From contig JAEYSJ010000066.1 of the NCBI GenBank assembly GCA_023434855.1, positions 1 to 64,000 of the forward strand: a stretch of 64,000 nt of DNA. Reading direction: 5' to 3'. This DNA is from Bacillota bacterium. Its GTDB lineage: Bacteria > Bacillota_C > Negativicutes > JAEYSJ01. Positions 27,669 to 36,791 of the stretch are shown piece by piece; position 1 is the first letter of the stretch, and the number at the start of each line of letters is the position of its first letter. The notes under the pieces were generated by a model. It worked only from the letters and a program-made list of their open reading frames with translations, did no database searches and was not told the DNA's origin. Both the position numbers and the translations under genes were made by a program.

Positions 27669-28544
27669 ATGACGGACAGCATTATTTATTTAAATGGCAG
27701 CTTAGTGTCTGGTAATACTGCCGCACTTTCCCCTTATGACCATGGCTTCCTTTATGGGCATGGCTTATTTGAAACTATGCGGTCTTACCGGGGAAAAGTA
27801 TTTCGTTTACAATCCCACTTGGGGCGATTGGCCAACAGTATGTCCATGCTTGGCTGGCCCCAGTTTGCCTCAGACGAGGAATTTGAGGCCGCAATCCATG
27901 ATACTCTTGCGGCCAATCAACTGTCCGAAGCTTCTGTCAGACTTACCGTTTCCAGGGGTGTAGGACCAGCCCGGCCTGACGCTGCCTCCTGCGGTAAGCC
28001 TACGGTTATGGTATTTGCCCTGCCATATGTTCCTCTGAGCCAGGAATGCTATGAGGAAGGCTGGAGCTTGGCTACGGTGGGCATTCGCCGTAATTTGTCA
28101 TCACCGCTTTACTCAATCAAATCAGCAAATTATCTTGATAATTTGCTGGCCAAGACGGAGGCGCAGCAACGGGGAGCCCGCGAAGCTCTGATTTTAAATA
28201 CTGCCGGCAATATTGCTGAAGGCACCATGTCCAACATTTTTTTCGTTATTGCTGGAAAGCTGGTCACTCCTGATTTGGCCAGTGGTATATTACCAGGTGT
28301 TACCCGGGCGGTAGTTTTGGAATTAGCTTTACAGGCAGGTCTGCTTGTGGAGGACAGGCCGGTTTCACCTAAGGAGATTTCTGAAGCGACAGAAGTCTTT
28401 CTGACTAGTTCTCTTGTTGAAATCATACCTGTAACCATGCTGGATAGTCATAAAATTGGCGACGGCAGGCCAGGCGGAATAACAAGGAAACTATCCACCC
28501 TCTATCGGGAACAGGTCAAAATCGAAATAGCAAATAATAAGTAA
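27669..28544 (+). CDS. pabC: 4-amino-4-deoxychorismate lyase
   Basis: PLP-dependent fold-type IV enzyme (291 aa) that releases p-aminobenzoate and pyruvate from aminodeoxychorismate. Typical segments are DHGFLYGHGLFETMR, the lysine-containing SIKSANYLDNLLA, and NIAEGTMSNIFFV. The start at 27669 has GGGTGAG just upstream; an in-frame TTG at 27657 lacks a site. It is the last gene of the pab operon. A D-amino-acid or branched-chain aminotransferase is possible by fold, but the context favours PabC. Confidence 0.88.
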   Translation: MTDSIIYLNGSLVSGNTAALSPYDHGFLYGHGLFETMRSYRGKVFRLQSHLGRLANSMSMLGWPQFASDEEFEAAIHDTLAANQLSEASVRLTVSRGVGPARPDAASCGKPTVMVFALPYVPLSQECYEEGWSLATVGIRRNLSSPLYSIKSANYLDNLLAKTEAQQRGAREALILNTAGNIAEGTMSNIFFVIAGKLVTPDLASGILPGVTRAVVLELALQAGLLVEDRPVSPKEISEATEVFLTSSLVEIIPVTMLDSHKIGDGRPGGITRKLSTLYREQVKIEIANNK

Positions 28545-28569
28545 AAGAGCCTTAGTAGGCTCTTTTTTT
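28543..28569 (+). terminator. Terminator after pabC
   Basis: AAAAGAGCC / GGCTCTTTT stem with a 6-base loop, followed directly by a T-run. Classic rho-independent form. Confidence 0.9.
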
Positions 28570-28620
28570 AGTAGCAGATAGTACAAATTGCCGGCATTAG
28601 GTAGTTTGGAGCTAATGTTT

Positions 28621-28797
28621 TTGAACCACAGAGGACACAGAGGACACAGAGTGGAACGGCGCGATGCCCATCGCGCAATGACAAAGGTATTAACTTGGTT
28701 TTGACCGTCATAAAGTGAGACACATTGAATTAAGAACGTAGCAAAGAATACAGGTAATAAATATTATCCCTCTGCGCCCTCTGTGTCCTCTGTGGTT
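28621..28797. repeat. Inverted-repeat element with ACCACAGAGGACACAGAGG arms
   Basis: AACCACAGAGGACACAGAGG at the left arm is mirrored by CCTCTGTGTCCTCTGTGGTT at the right arm, about 178 bp overall. The interior also holds a small GCGCGATG..CATCGCGC palindrome at 28659-28676. No coding frame is present. It looks like a short non-autonomous element between the pab operon and the converging outer-membrane gene. The right flank (TTAGTCGTATCC) recurs near 50000. Confidence 0.7.
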
Positions 28798-28836
28798 AGT
28801 CGTATCCTCAAGTTCGTGCATGTAGCTATTTTTTAA

Positions 28837-29733
28837 TTAGATTTTAGTTGTGCCGGCAATATAGAAACCGCGTTGTATATTCGTAGCTTTTTCCCAGGAG
28901 ATATCCGGACTAATACTTTCCCAGCCTCTGAACAGGCTGAACCATTGATAACGGTAGCCCAGAGTAATTGTTGCTTTGTTGGGAACAACGGCATAACGTA
29001 AGCCGATACTTGTATCAAGCATTTGTGCTGAGCCGGAATGAGCAAAACTCAAATCACGCAAGTTCCACCAGCCATTGCCTTGGGCCAGGATGAGGGGTGA
29101 ATACGACAATGAACCAACAAGCGAAAGTTTAGCTGTTAATGGTGAATGAGCAGTTATACCTACATGCGGTCCTTGATATACCATCCTATAAGTAGAATCA
29201 AGCGCAGGTAAAGAATCGGCGGTAGCACCATATGCTTCAATAGAATATAGGCCGTCTGTCATGCGAAAGTAATTATTGCGATAAGTATAGCCATAGAAGA
29301 ACTCAGTATTTGCACCTGTTTTTTCTTTCCAGTCAATATTTACATAACTGCTGTGGCCACCAGTATTGAACTCGCCATAATACCATAAATTTTGTGATTG
29401 GGAATAATCCCAATCCGAGTCGCTGCCATTGGCATGATGAATATTTCCCATTAAGCCGGCTTCAATCTGAAATTTTTTAATAGGAGAGATTTGGTTTTCA
29501 TAAACTGCCGTAAGATAATTACCGGATTGTGGATAATAGAGCTGCGAAGCACCGTTATTCGATCCGGGATTAATGCCGCCGGTTTGATTGAGGGGAAATG
29601 AGGTGCGCCATAACTGTGATCCATCGGCATGCCAAGCACCTAATGTAATATCAGCAGCTAGTGTGGTACTAAGTTGTGACAATAATATTGCAGCTATAGA
29701 AATAGATCTTGCAAGTTTTTTACATTTAAACAC
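28837..29733 (-). CDS. Predicted outer-membrane beta-barrel protein
   Basis: It has 298 aa with a clear signal peptide (MFKCKKLARSISIAAILLSQ, cleavage near TLA-AD). After it the protein is rich in Tyr, Trp, Gly and Ser, with alternating short hydrophobic stretches such as NLWYYGEFN, EFFYGYTYRN and ATITLGYRYQWFSL, typical of outer-membrane strands. It somewhat resembles the Pom/omptin-type barrels, but I do not claim a family or enzymatic role. It stands alone, convergent with the pab operon. An outer-membrane protein in a Firmicute-like gene background supports a diderm Negativicutes host. Confidence 0.65.
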   Translation of the reverse strand: MFKCKKLARSISIAAILLSQLSTTLAADITLGAWHADGSQLWRTSFPLNQTGGINPGSNNGASQLYYPQSGNYLTAVYENQISPIKKFQIEAGLMGNIHHANGSDSDWDYSQSQNLWYYGEFNTGGHSSYVNIDWKEKTGANTEFFYGYTYRNNYFRMTDGLYSIEAYGATADSLPALDSTYRMVYQGPHVGITAHSPLTAKLSLVGSLSYSPLILAQGNGWWNLRDLSFAHSGSAQMLDTSIGLRYAVVPNKATITLGYRYQWFSLFRGWESISPDISWEKATNIQRGFYIAGTTKI

Positions 29734-29845
29734 CGTGCAGGCCTCACTTTACATAATATATTACTGTGTATATTCGAGGATAAACGGTAAATCCCTGTTG
29801 TCATAATAACGGTAAATGTTGCATCTTAGATAAATCGGCTTATTT

Positions 29846-29984
29846 TTATAACGCACTAGAGAATTACGATCTAGCGGGTCTGGCCGAAAGGGTGGACGGG
29901 ATCTCGCTGCCATCTGTCGCAAGTGCTAGAGTCCCGTCCACCCTTTTGGCCGATTGCCGGCAAGAACTCTTTAATGCGTTATAA
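29846..29984. repeat. Palindromic repeat family R1, copy A
   Basis: A nested palindrome. Outer AT-rich arms (TTATAACGCA/TGCGTTATAA) enclose a 20-bp inner stem, GGCCGAAAGGGTGGACGGGA (29882-29901), pairing with 29932-29951 with one mismatch. The 30-base loop contains CGCTGCCATCTGTCGCAAGT. The same loop and stem core recur at 37475-37620 and 54399-54545. It lies between the outer-membrane gene and the protease gene. Confidence 0.8.
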
Positions 29985-30001
29985 ATAATTTCGATAATTT
30001 T

Positions 30002-31195
30002 TTAGTGATCATCCGGTATTTGTAGGGCAATTTCTTTTGATTTACGGTGTCTTGCCCAAACGAGGTAGGCAATGCATATTATTAATACAGTCAATATAAC
30101 AGCTATATATGGATAATAGTCAGGCCAGTAACGATTGTCTTTACCTTCAGCGATGTTTTTCTGGCATTCGGCAATTAAATCTTGTACTTCGGAGTGTTTA
30201 GGGTACAGGCGTCCGGCTTCCTCAAACTTTATGAGGGCTTTTGAGTAATAACCCTGCCAGTAGAATTCCAAACCTTCTAAATAAGCTTTGTCAGTCAGAC
30301 TTTCTTCATTATTTGCCCCCGCTTTGCGGATAAATTCCTGGACTGTGCGGGATGCCATACAATAAAGAGATCCACTCGATCCCCCGGCGGTATTCATAGA
30401 AAATGTTAAGAGACCAATTACCCGGCCTTCGCCGGTAAATACAGGGCCGCCGGAATTTCCCGGTGTTACTCCTTCCGCGTTAACCTGAATCAATGGCGCA
30501 CCTTGGGCTGTGGCTTTTTTGTCGGAAGAGATGGTTCCAGGTGACCATGACCACTCTAATACGGATTTCCTTGAACCAGCAGAACCCAGGTCGGCAGCCG
30601 CGGGATAACCTGCCACAAAAATCCGTTCCCCTGTTCGTATTTTATCAGAGTCGCCCAGCCGCACTGTAGGAAAGTTGCGCCCCTCAACCTTTATTACTGC
30701 TACATCTTTTCCATCCTTTTCCCCTGTGGGTGAACCAATTTCTTTCAATTCAAAAGGTAATTCTTCTCCACCTGGAGTTATAACAGCATTTACGGTATGA
30801 ATTTCGCCTATTCGCAGCAATTTATGTTTGATGAGAGCAGCTGTATACTCTTTAGGGATATTGTGCTTCTCCAACAAATATTCTAATTGTCTGGCAAGCA
30901 TTACCTGTTTTTGAGCATCACTGTGAGTACAAGTGTCAACAACATGAGCATTAGTAACAATATAGCCGTCCGGATTAATAATTGCGCCTGAGCCATAGCC
31001 GCCGTAATATGTGTCAATCTGGGCGTTACCTATTGACCAGGTAGCCCAATAATAAGACACTACCCGGACGATGGCCGGTTTTATTTTTTTTGCCAGTTTT
31101 TCATCAGATGACCATTCTTTGCTTGCAGCAAATCCACTTATCTGGTTAGCAATGAGCGAAATTGCCAGCAGCATAGTAAACAGCCAGCGATACAT
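30002..31195 (-). CDS. Membrane-anchored trypsin-like serine protease
   Basis: It has 397 aa: an N-terminal signal/anchor (MYRWLFTMLLAISLIANQ), then an HtrA-type trypsin domain with the catalytic triad visible (His in VTNAHVVD, Asp in DVAVIKV, Ser in GNSGGPVF). A short helical TPR-like stretch (residues about 300-345) follows, then a C-terminal transmembrane helix (YIAVILTVLIICIAYLVW) and a basic tail. No PDZ domain is seen, unlike DegP. The start at 31195 has GGAAGG upstream; an in-frame TTG at 31216 is less likely. It is probably envelope quality control or processing; the substrate is unknown. Confidence 0.8.
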   Translation of the reverse strand: MYRWLFTMLLAISLIANQISGFAASKEWSSDEKLAKKIKPAIVRVVSYYWATWSIGNAQIDTYYGGYGSGAIINPDGYIVTNAHVVDTCTHSDAQKQVMLARQLEYLLEKHNIPKEYTAALIKHKLLRIGEIHTVNAVITPGGEELPFELKEIGSPTGEKDGKDVAVIKVEGRNFPTVRLGDSDKIRTGERIFVAGYPAAADLGSAGSRKSVLEWSWSPGTISSDKKATAQGAPLIQVNAEGVTPGNSGGPVFTGEGRVIGLLTFSMNTAGGSSGSLYCMASRTVQEFIRKAGANNEESLTDKAYLEGLEFYWQGYYSKALIKFEEAGRLYPKHSEVQDLIAECQKNIAEGKDNRYWPDYYPYIAVILTVLIICIAYLVWARHRKSKEIALQIPDDH

Positions 31196-31297
31196 CTTTT
31201 CACAACCTTCCGTCAATATTAAATAGATATGAACTTTACTATAGCCTATTCATGCAATACGGTAGTGGTGATATGTAAATTGCTTAATTATTTAAAT

Positions 31298-31336
31298 TAA
31301 AAAAGCGAAAAGCACAGCGGTGTATTTGCTGTGCTT
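31298..31336 (-). terminator. Terminator of the DUF457 gene (minus strand)
   Basis: On the minus strand AAGCACAGC / GCTGTGCTT with a 9-base loop is followed by TTCGCTTTTTT. The stem overlaps the stop codon of the upstream gene. Confidence 0.75.
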
Positions 31337-32279
31337 AACAGGGAACTTTTATTTTTCGTCCATATGACTCCATATAAGAATCATAGGGGATGTTATTTTC
31401 ACCAAAAAGAATTGTGGCGCTATGAATAAACTGTTTATTCATAATATACCTTAAATCATATATGTTTACTTTGCTGAAATCACGTTCTTGCTGTTCTTCG
31501 TAATAAATAAAAGGTGTAAAAGTGGTAAAAAAATCCCCTATGGGGGTTTTTTGTGCTTCAGCAGTCATATCAGATACCCCGTTTTTTTGGGGAAGGGTTG
31601 TCCTAATTTCCAGTACTGGATATAGGGCGCCGATTTGTCCGATAAAATAGCTATTATCCGTTTCGAGTACAAAATCCCAAAAGAATATGCGTTTTAGGGA
31701 AGGCATTACTAAGATACGTATAATCTTGTAATTTCCAAAATGATTACTAAGCCATTTGGTTGCTCGCCTCCGTAAGTATATTCTCGTGAAGATATACAAA
31801 ATAATAATCGTAAAAATTGCCAGAGAAATATGCATTGGAGTTAAGTCATAGGCAAAAGGGCTTAGCATTAGCGTAAGCAAAACGGGGTCGAACACATTAA
31901 GAAGATGACAGCTTTTCCGTATCTTTTGATATGGCCATAATATGGCAGTTCCATGGGTATTGAAATAATCCATCAATACATGGGATAAGCTACCGGCAAA
32001 GGCCCAGCCGAAAAGAACAAATATATTAGTGGAAGGCATAAATAAACGCATTCCGCATGCAATGAGGGAAGACCAGATAATCAATCCGGGAATGGAATGG
32101 GAAAAAGCACGGTGTTGACGCAGGTATGCCAAGCTGCCTTTTACCTGAGCGATAATATCAAAATCCGGAGCTTGTGCTCCGAGAACGGCCGCAATATAGA
32201 CGGGATCGCCGGCCGAAACAGGTTGTCCGGATAAACCGGCAACAGCTAGTCCAATCAGTGCATGAGATAATGCATCCAT
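31335..32279 (-). CDS. YdjM/DUF457-type membrane-bound metal-dependent hydrolase
   Basis: It has 314 aa. The N-terminus (MDALSHALIGLAVAG) with the following PDFD and HRAFSHS motifs is the His/Asp metal-site pattern of the LexA-induced YdjM/DUF457 membrane family. Several hydrophobic segments follow (about residues 60-80, 85-105, 140-185), then a soluble C-terminal part. The ATG at 32279 has a near-perfect ribosome site, GGGGAGGTGATCT. Longer in-frame starts upstream lack one. Its physiological substrate is unknown. Confidence 0.75.
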   Translation of the reverse strand: MDALSHALIGLAVAGLSGQPVSAGDPVYIAAVLGAQAPDFDIIAQVKGSLAYLRQHRAFSHSIPGLIIWSSLIACGMRLFMPSTNIFVLFGWAFAGSLSHVLMDYFNTHGTAILWPYQKIRKSCHLLNVFDPVLLTLMLSPFAYDLTPMHISLAIFTIIILYIFTRIYLRRRATKWLSNHFGNYKIIRILVMPSLKRIFFWDFVLETDNSYFIGQIGALYPVLEIRTTLPQKNGVSDMTAEAQKTPIGDFFTTFTPFIYYEEQQERDFSKVNIYDLRYIMNKQFIHSATILFGENNIPYDSYMESYGRKIKVPC

Positions 32280-32419
32280 GTAGATCACCTCCCCATAAAA
32301 AGTACGTCCCAAAATTAGTTTACATAAAATTATAACGCATTTGTTTAAGCTGCGTCTATGGTAAGTTGTGGGGTTTATAGTACCGGAAACAGGGCAAAAT
32401 GATAAGGGAGGTGATCTGT

Positions 32420-32599
32420 TTGCGGGATCTTGAAGATAAATTGGCAGACCGTGAAGCCGCCGGGAAAACGTCACAGGTGCTAGTGGTGAATTACCGGGAG
32501 GAAAGCATGCTTAAACATGCTGGCGGCATTGATGATGATTTGGGCGGGGTTGATCCAGAGATAGATGAAGTACTTGTCCGTTTAGCCGGAGGGCCTTGA
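32420..32599 (+). CDS. Small acidic protein of unknown function
   Basis: A 59 aa frame starting at TTG 32420, placed 3 bases after GGGAGGTGATCT (32405-32416), a near-perfect anti-16S match; ATG 32399 in frame would lie upstream of that site. The protein is charged and acidic (DLEDKLADREAAGK, GGIDDDLGGVDPEIDEV), with no signal or membrane segment and no recognised family. It is divergent from the DUF457 gene and has its own terminator, which supports it being real. Confidence 0.6.
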   Translation: MRDLEDKLADREAAGKTSQVLVVNYREESMLKHAGGIDDDLGGVDPEIDEVLVRLAGGP

Positions 32600-32610
32600 A
32601 AAAAACATAG

Positions 32611-32653
32611 AAAAAAGTCAGCCGAGTCTTTTACGCTCTCGTCTGACTTTTTT
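32611..32653 (+). terminator. Terminator after the small ORF
   Basis: AAAAAAGTCAG and CGAG pair with CTCG and CTGACTTTTTT around a short loop, ending in a T-run. Because of the A-run on the other side it could act in both directions. Confidence 0.85.
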
Positions 32654-32778
32654 ACATTTAATGGAAGGGCATTTTTTTAATATCTGAAATTATGTGCATC
32701 TTCAGTGGAAAATTATTTGACTGCAAGCAATTAAGTGGATATATTTGAGATAACAAATAAATGGCGGAGGATAACGCG

Positions 32779-33888
32779 GTGGCTAAAGAATACAGAAGCT
32801 TGGACCCTAAATTTGCCCAGTCGCTGGTGGACATAATAGCAACCGAATTAAACAAAAATGTGAATATCACCGACAACCATGGTGTAATTATTGCTTCATT
32901 TAGTAAAGAGCGGATAAACCAAGTGCATGAGGCGGCCGCCCGCATGCTTAGAACAGGAGAAATTAGGGAATTCTCGGTGAGCATTGAGGATGAGAATAAT
33001 ATGTCCGGGGTGCGCAAAGGATTCAATGTTCCAATTATGTTTGAAAGCAGATGTGTAGGAGTAATTGGCGTTACCGGCGATCCGGAGACAGCTGCGCCTT
33101 ACGCCCGGTTAGCGACGCGGTTTGTGGAGGCGGCACTTGAATCAAATGCCAGTCAGGAGAAATTTGTACAGGCCCTTAGGGAAAAGAAGGAATTGCAATC
33201 CATACTATTAAACAAGATTATTACTGTCCAAGAAGACGAACGCAAGAAAATTTCCCGGGAATTGCATGATGAGACCAGCCAGTCACTTACATCAATAATC
33301 GTAGGGCTCAGGGTATTGGCTGAGCATGTGCGCAGCACCAATGAACGGCAAAAAATACTGGAGATGCGTGATCTTGCAGTAAAAACCCTCGAAGCGGTCC
33401 ACCATCTGGCAGTAGAACTGAGGCCGGCATTGCTGGATGATTTAGGGCTGGTAGTGGCGATACAAAAGTATATAGAAAATTATTCCCGCCAATACAATAT
33501 TGCGGTAGAGAGCAACTTTGCGCATTTGGAACGAGAACGTTTTTGGCCGGAGCTGGAAATAACATTATATCGCATTTTGCAGGAAACCTTGACCAATATT
33601 GCTAAGCATGCTAAAGCGACACATGTACAAGTAATGCTGTGTAAGCAGCAAAACAAGCTAAAAATGGTAATAAGCGATAACGGTGTCGGTTTTGAAACAG
33701 CTGTTTTAAAAAGCGCTCATAATGATACTTGTCTGGGGATATACGGCATGAAAGAGCGGGTGGCGCTATTAGATGGCATATTTGACGTCCAGTCATTGAC
33801 CGGCCGGGGAACGACTATTGCCGTAGAAATTCCCCTTCGGAAAAAGAAAAAAACAGGAAGCGCGTACGGTCAGTCCATTACCAAATAA
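32779..33888 (+). CDS. Sensor histidine kinase with sugar-diacid-type input domain
   Basis: It has 369 aa. Residues about 5-130 resemble the carbohydrate-diacid recognition domain of CdaR (LDPKFAQSLVDIIATELNKN, GVIGVTGDPE). Then come a short coiled helix and a NarX/DesK-type HisKA_3 dimerisation domain with the phosphorylated His in SRELHDETSQ. The HATPase part has the N-box NIAKHAKATH, DNGVGF and GIYGMKERV. No membrane segment is seen, so it is cytoplasmic. A GTG start at 32779 fits GGAGG at 32766-32770 better than the ATG at 32761. Its likely partner regulator lies at 36792, on the other side of glcFD. Confidence 0.85.
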   Translation: MAKEYRSLDPKFAQSLVDIIATELNKNVNITDNHGVIIASFSKERINQVHEAAARMLRTGEIREFSVSIEDENNMSGVRKGFNVPIMFESRCVGVIGVTGDPETAAPYARLATRFVEAALESNASQEKFVQALREKKELQSILLNKIITVQEDERKKISRELHDETSQSLTSIIVGLRVLAEHVRSTNERQKILEMRDLAVKTLEAVHHLAVELRPALLDDLGLVVAIQKYIENYSRQYNIAVESNFAHLERERFWPELEITLYRILQETLTNIAKHAKATHVQVMLCKQQNKLKMVISDNGVGFETAVLKSAHNDTCLGIYGMKERVALLDGIFDVQSLTGRGTTIAVEIPLRKKKKTGSAYGQSITK

Positions 33889-33920
33889 CGCACCTCCTGT
33901 GGTGAGGAAGCAATAGGTTT

Positions 33921-35237
33921 TTATTTTTTCTTGCCGGCCTGGTAGGCTTTATCTAACAACTGGATGACATGGACGGCATCGGCATTGATGTTGTTTTGCA
34001 CCAGGCCGTCGGTAATATGCATCCTGCATGTCCCGCAGCTTGTTGCCACTGTATCTGCTCCGGTTGAAGCAATATCGGCAATTTTCCGGTCATTAATTTT
34101 CCGGGAAATTTCATAGTTGGCAAGGCTGAAGGAGCCGCCAGATCCGCAGCAGCGGGCAGGTTCTTTCATTTCTACAAACTTTAAACCGGGAATGGCTTTA
34201 AGGATTTCTCTTGGTTGTTTGACTACTTTAATGCCGCGGGCCATGTGACAGGGGTCATGCATTGTAACAGTGGCATTTACCTGACCTAAATTGTTTTTGC
34301 GGAATTTAGCTACATCAACCAGAAATTCACTGATTTCATAAGTTTTTTTTGCCAGAATTTCTGCTCTGGTTTTTATTTCCGGATCTTCGCGGAAAAGGTG
34401 AGGGTATTCAATTTTGAATGCTTCAGCACAGGAACCGCAGGCTGTTACAATATAATCGAAATCGTATTTTTCAAATGTTTCAATGTTATGCCTGGCAAAC
34501 ACTTTGGCCAGTTCAACATCCCCGGACATGTTTACCGGTGTGCCGCAACAATGCTGCAAGGCCGGCATGGTGACTTCTATATTATTTTCCTTAAGTACAT
34601 TTAATACTGCCTGCCCTACGTCAGTATATACATAATTCAAGGTACAACCGGTGAAAAAGCCTACCTTCATTCTCGGCTTGGCCACTTTAATTGTTTCCGG
34701 ATACTTGTTTCTTAGAGGTGTTGCCGCAAAAGGAGCGGTTACGCGTTTGCGGTCCATTCCCGGCATGGGGAAGCGGGCTATTTGCGCCATTTTACCAGGG
34801 AGTTTTTTAAAACTCAATGGCCCAAATAAGCCGGCAAGGCGTAGGCTTAGATCAAATAACAGCCTGTTTTTCAGCAAGGCAAATACTTTTTGTTTAATCG
34901 GATGCAGGCCGCGGGCTTTCACCGCTGCCTGGCGGCCACGGACGATAAGCTCGTCGGCCGGTACACCGCAGGGACATTTAGCGGCGCAGGCTTTACAGGT
35001 AAGACACTTGGCCATTGCCTGGTCAAAGCCTGCACTGATGTGAATAACACCTGTTAGAACAGCCTCCATAAGTGCCAGCTTGCCGCGGGCTACTGCCGAC
35101 TCTTTACCCAACTCTTTATAGATCGGACATACTTCCATACAGTTACCGCATTTCATACAATTCGCCAGGGCATCCCGGACGTCTTTTAGCAGTTCTTTAT
35201 CTTGCGCAAGTATATCTTGCGCGCTAATCTCCATCAT
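33921..35237 (-). CDS. glcF: GlcF-like iron-sulfur subunit of a 2-hydroxyacid dehydrogenase
   Basis: It has 438 aa. The N-terminal pair of [4Fe-4S] motifs is CMKCGNCMEVCP and CLTCKACAAKCP. The C-terminal half has two CCG domains (HCCGTPVNM, RCCGSGGSF) with TACGSC and TSCGTC. It passes electrons from GlcD to a downstream acceptor. The start overlaps the glcD stop; ATG 35237 is chosen over GTG 35246, which would sit on the GGGAGAG ribosome site. It is convergent with the sensor kinase gene. The substrate (glycolate or lactate) cannot be decided from sequence. Confidence 0.88.
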   Translation of the reverse strand: MMEISAQDILAQDKELLKDVRDALANCMKCGNCMEVCPIYKELGKESAVARGKLALMEAVLTGVIHISAGFDQAMAKCLTCKACAAKCPCGVPADELIVRGRQAAVKARGLHPIKQKVFALLKNRLLFDLSLRLAGLFGPLSFKKLPGKMAQIARFPMPGMDRKRVTAPFAATPLRNKYPETIKVAKPRMKVGFFTGCTLNYVYTDVGQAVLNVLKENNIEVTMPALQHCCGTPVNMSGDVELAKVFARHNIETFEKYDFDYIVTACGSCAEAFKIEYPHLFREDPEIKTRAEILAKKTYEISEFLVDVAKFRKNNLGQVNATVTMHDPCHMARGIKVVKQPREILKAIPGLKFVEMKEPARCCGSGGSFSLANYEISRKINDRKIADIASTGADTVATSCGTCRMHITDGLVQNNINADAVHVIQLLDKAYQAGKKK

Positions 35238-35239
35238 AG

Positions 35240-36622
35240 TTAACACTCTCCCACAAGTTTTCCAGGATTAAGGATCAAGTTAGGATCAAGTGCCCGTTTG
35301 ATGGCTTTCATGGCTTCCATAGCGACCAGGCCATGTTGCTCCTGCATCCATTGAAGCTTACCCAGTCCGATGCCGTGTTCGCCACTTAATGTTCCGCCCA
35401 GCTTGATAGCCGTTGAAAACATTTCATCCATTGCATTATATACCCGTTCCATTTCTTCTTTATTGCGGAGATCACATACAATGGTTGGATGCATATTGCC
35501 GTCGCCGGCATGGCCGAATGTGCCGATGGTTACATTATATTTAGTGGCAATATTACTTACTGCGCGAAGAAAATCGGGCACTTTGCTGCGCGGCACAGTA
35601 GCATCTTCCACATAGGTAGTAGGACGCAGTTTAGCCAATGCCGGCAAAGCGGCCCGGCGGGCAGCCCAAAGCTTATCACGCTCGCCGTCATCTTTGGCAA
35701 TCTGGATGGCATCAGCTTTGTTTTGTTCTAATACCTCCAGGACTTTGGCGGCTTCCTTTTCCACTACCGCCTGTACGCCGTCTACTTCAATAAGCAGTAC
35801 AGCCTCGGCATCCAGGGGCAGGCCCACATGGGCGTAGTCTTCTACGGTTCGGATCGTGGCGTTATCCATGATTTCGAGAGTGGCCGGAATAATCTTGGCA
35901 GCTATGATGCCTGATACGGATCTGCCGGCATTGTCCAAATTCTTAAAAATAGCCATCATGCTTTTTTTGGTTTCAGGCGCCGGCACCAATTTAACGATAA
36001 TTTTAGTAATTACTCCCAATGTGCCTTCAGAGCCGGTGAATAATTTTGTCATATCATAACCGGAAACGTCTTTCACATTTTTACCGCCGCAGTTCATTAT
36101 ATTGCCATTCGCTAAAACAACTTCCATTCCCATGATATAATGTTTGGAAACGCCGTATTTCAGACCGCGCAGGCCGCCTGCGTTCTCACCGGCGGTGCCG
36201 CCTACCGTAGCGGTAGCTACAGTACCGGGATCGGGAGGATAAATCAGGTTGAATTTGGCGATCTCCTTGTTTAAATCACCGACAATGACACCTGGTTCAA
36301 CAGTTGCCGTCAAGTTTTCCAGGTCGATTTCAAGGATTTTATTCATGCGGGTCATTAACAGTACAATGCCACCTTTGGTGGGAACGGTGCCGGCACTTAA
36401 ATTGGTGCCTGAACCACGGGTATATACAGGAATTTTGCCAGCATTGGCAAATGCAAGAACTTTAGATACTTCATCGGTATTCGCCGGAATAACCACCGCC
36501 TCCGGCATATGGGCATGGCCGGGCGTGGCATCATAGGAATAGCAATGTAAATCTTCTAGGCTTGTCAAAACATGCTCCTGGCCAACAATATTTTTTAGTG
36601 TCTTAATGTCAGTAATTTGCAT
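35240..36622 (-). CDS. glcD: GlcD-like FAD-linked 2-hydroxyacid dehydrogenase
   Basis: Oxidises a D-2-hydroxyacid such as glycolate or D-lactate to the 2-oxoacid with FAD. It has 460 aa: an FAD-binding PCMH domain (TRGSGTNLSAG, VEPGVIVGDLNKE, TVGGTAGENAGGLRGLKYG) and a C-terminal oxidase cap (GTFGHAGDGNMHP, SGEHGIGLGK). There is no Etf pair beside it, so unlike the Acetobacterium lactate dehydrogenase it seems to use GlcF as its FeS partner. It is co-directional with the response regulator upstream and glcF downstream. Confidence 0.88.
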   Translation of the reverse strand: MQITDIKTLKNIVGQEHVLTSLEDLHCYSYDATPGHAHMPEAVVIPANTDEVSKVLAFANAGKIPVYTRGSGTNLSAGTVPTKGGIVLLMTRMNKILEIDLENLTATVEPGVIVGDLNKEIAKFNLIYPPDPGTVATATVGGTAGENAGGLRGLKYGVSKHYIMGMEVVLANGNIMNCGGKNVKDVSGYDMTKLFTGSEGTLGVITKIIVKLVPAPETKKSMMAIFKNLDNAGRSVSGIIAAKIIPATLEIMDNATIRTVEDYAHVGLPLDAEAVLLIEVDGVQAVVEKEAAKVLEVLEQNKADAIQIAKDDGERDKLWAARRAALPALAKLRPTTYVEDATVPRSKVPDFLRAVSNIATKYNVTIGTFGHAGDGNMHPTIVCDLRNKEEMERVYNAMDEMFSTAIKLGGTLSGEHGIGLGKLQWMQEQHGLVAMEAMKAIKRALDPNLILNPGKLVGEC

Positions 36623-36791
36623 ATATCCATTCTCCTCAGCTCAATTTAGCAAGATTAGTGGAGCCAAACTATTATCTGTTTATTATTTTCGCTTAAATTT
36701 GGCAACACGTAAATCAGGCAGACACTGTAAGCTGAAGTAAGAAATATGCTTAAAATCCTGTAAGATAAAATCCTACAGGAAATGATTAAAT

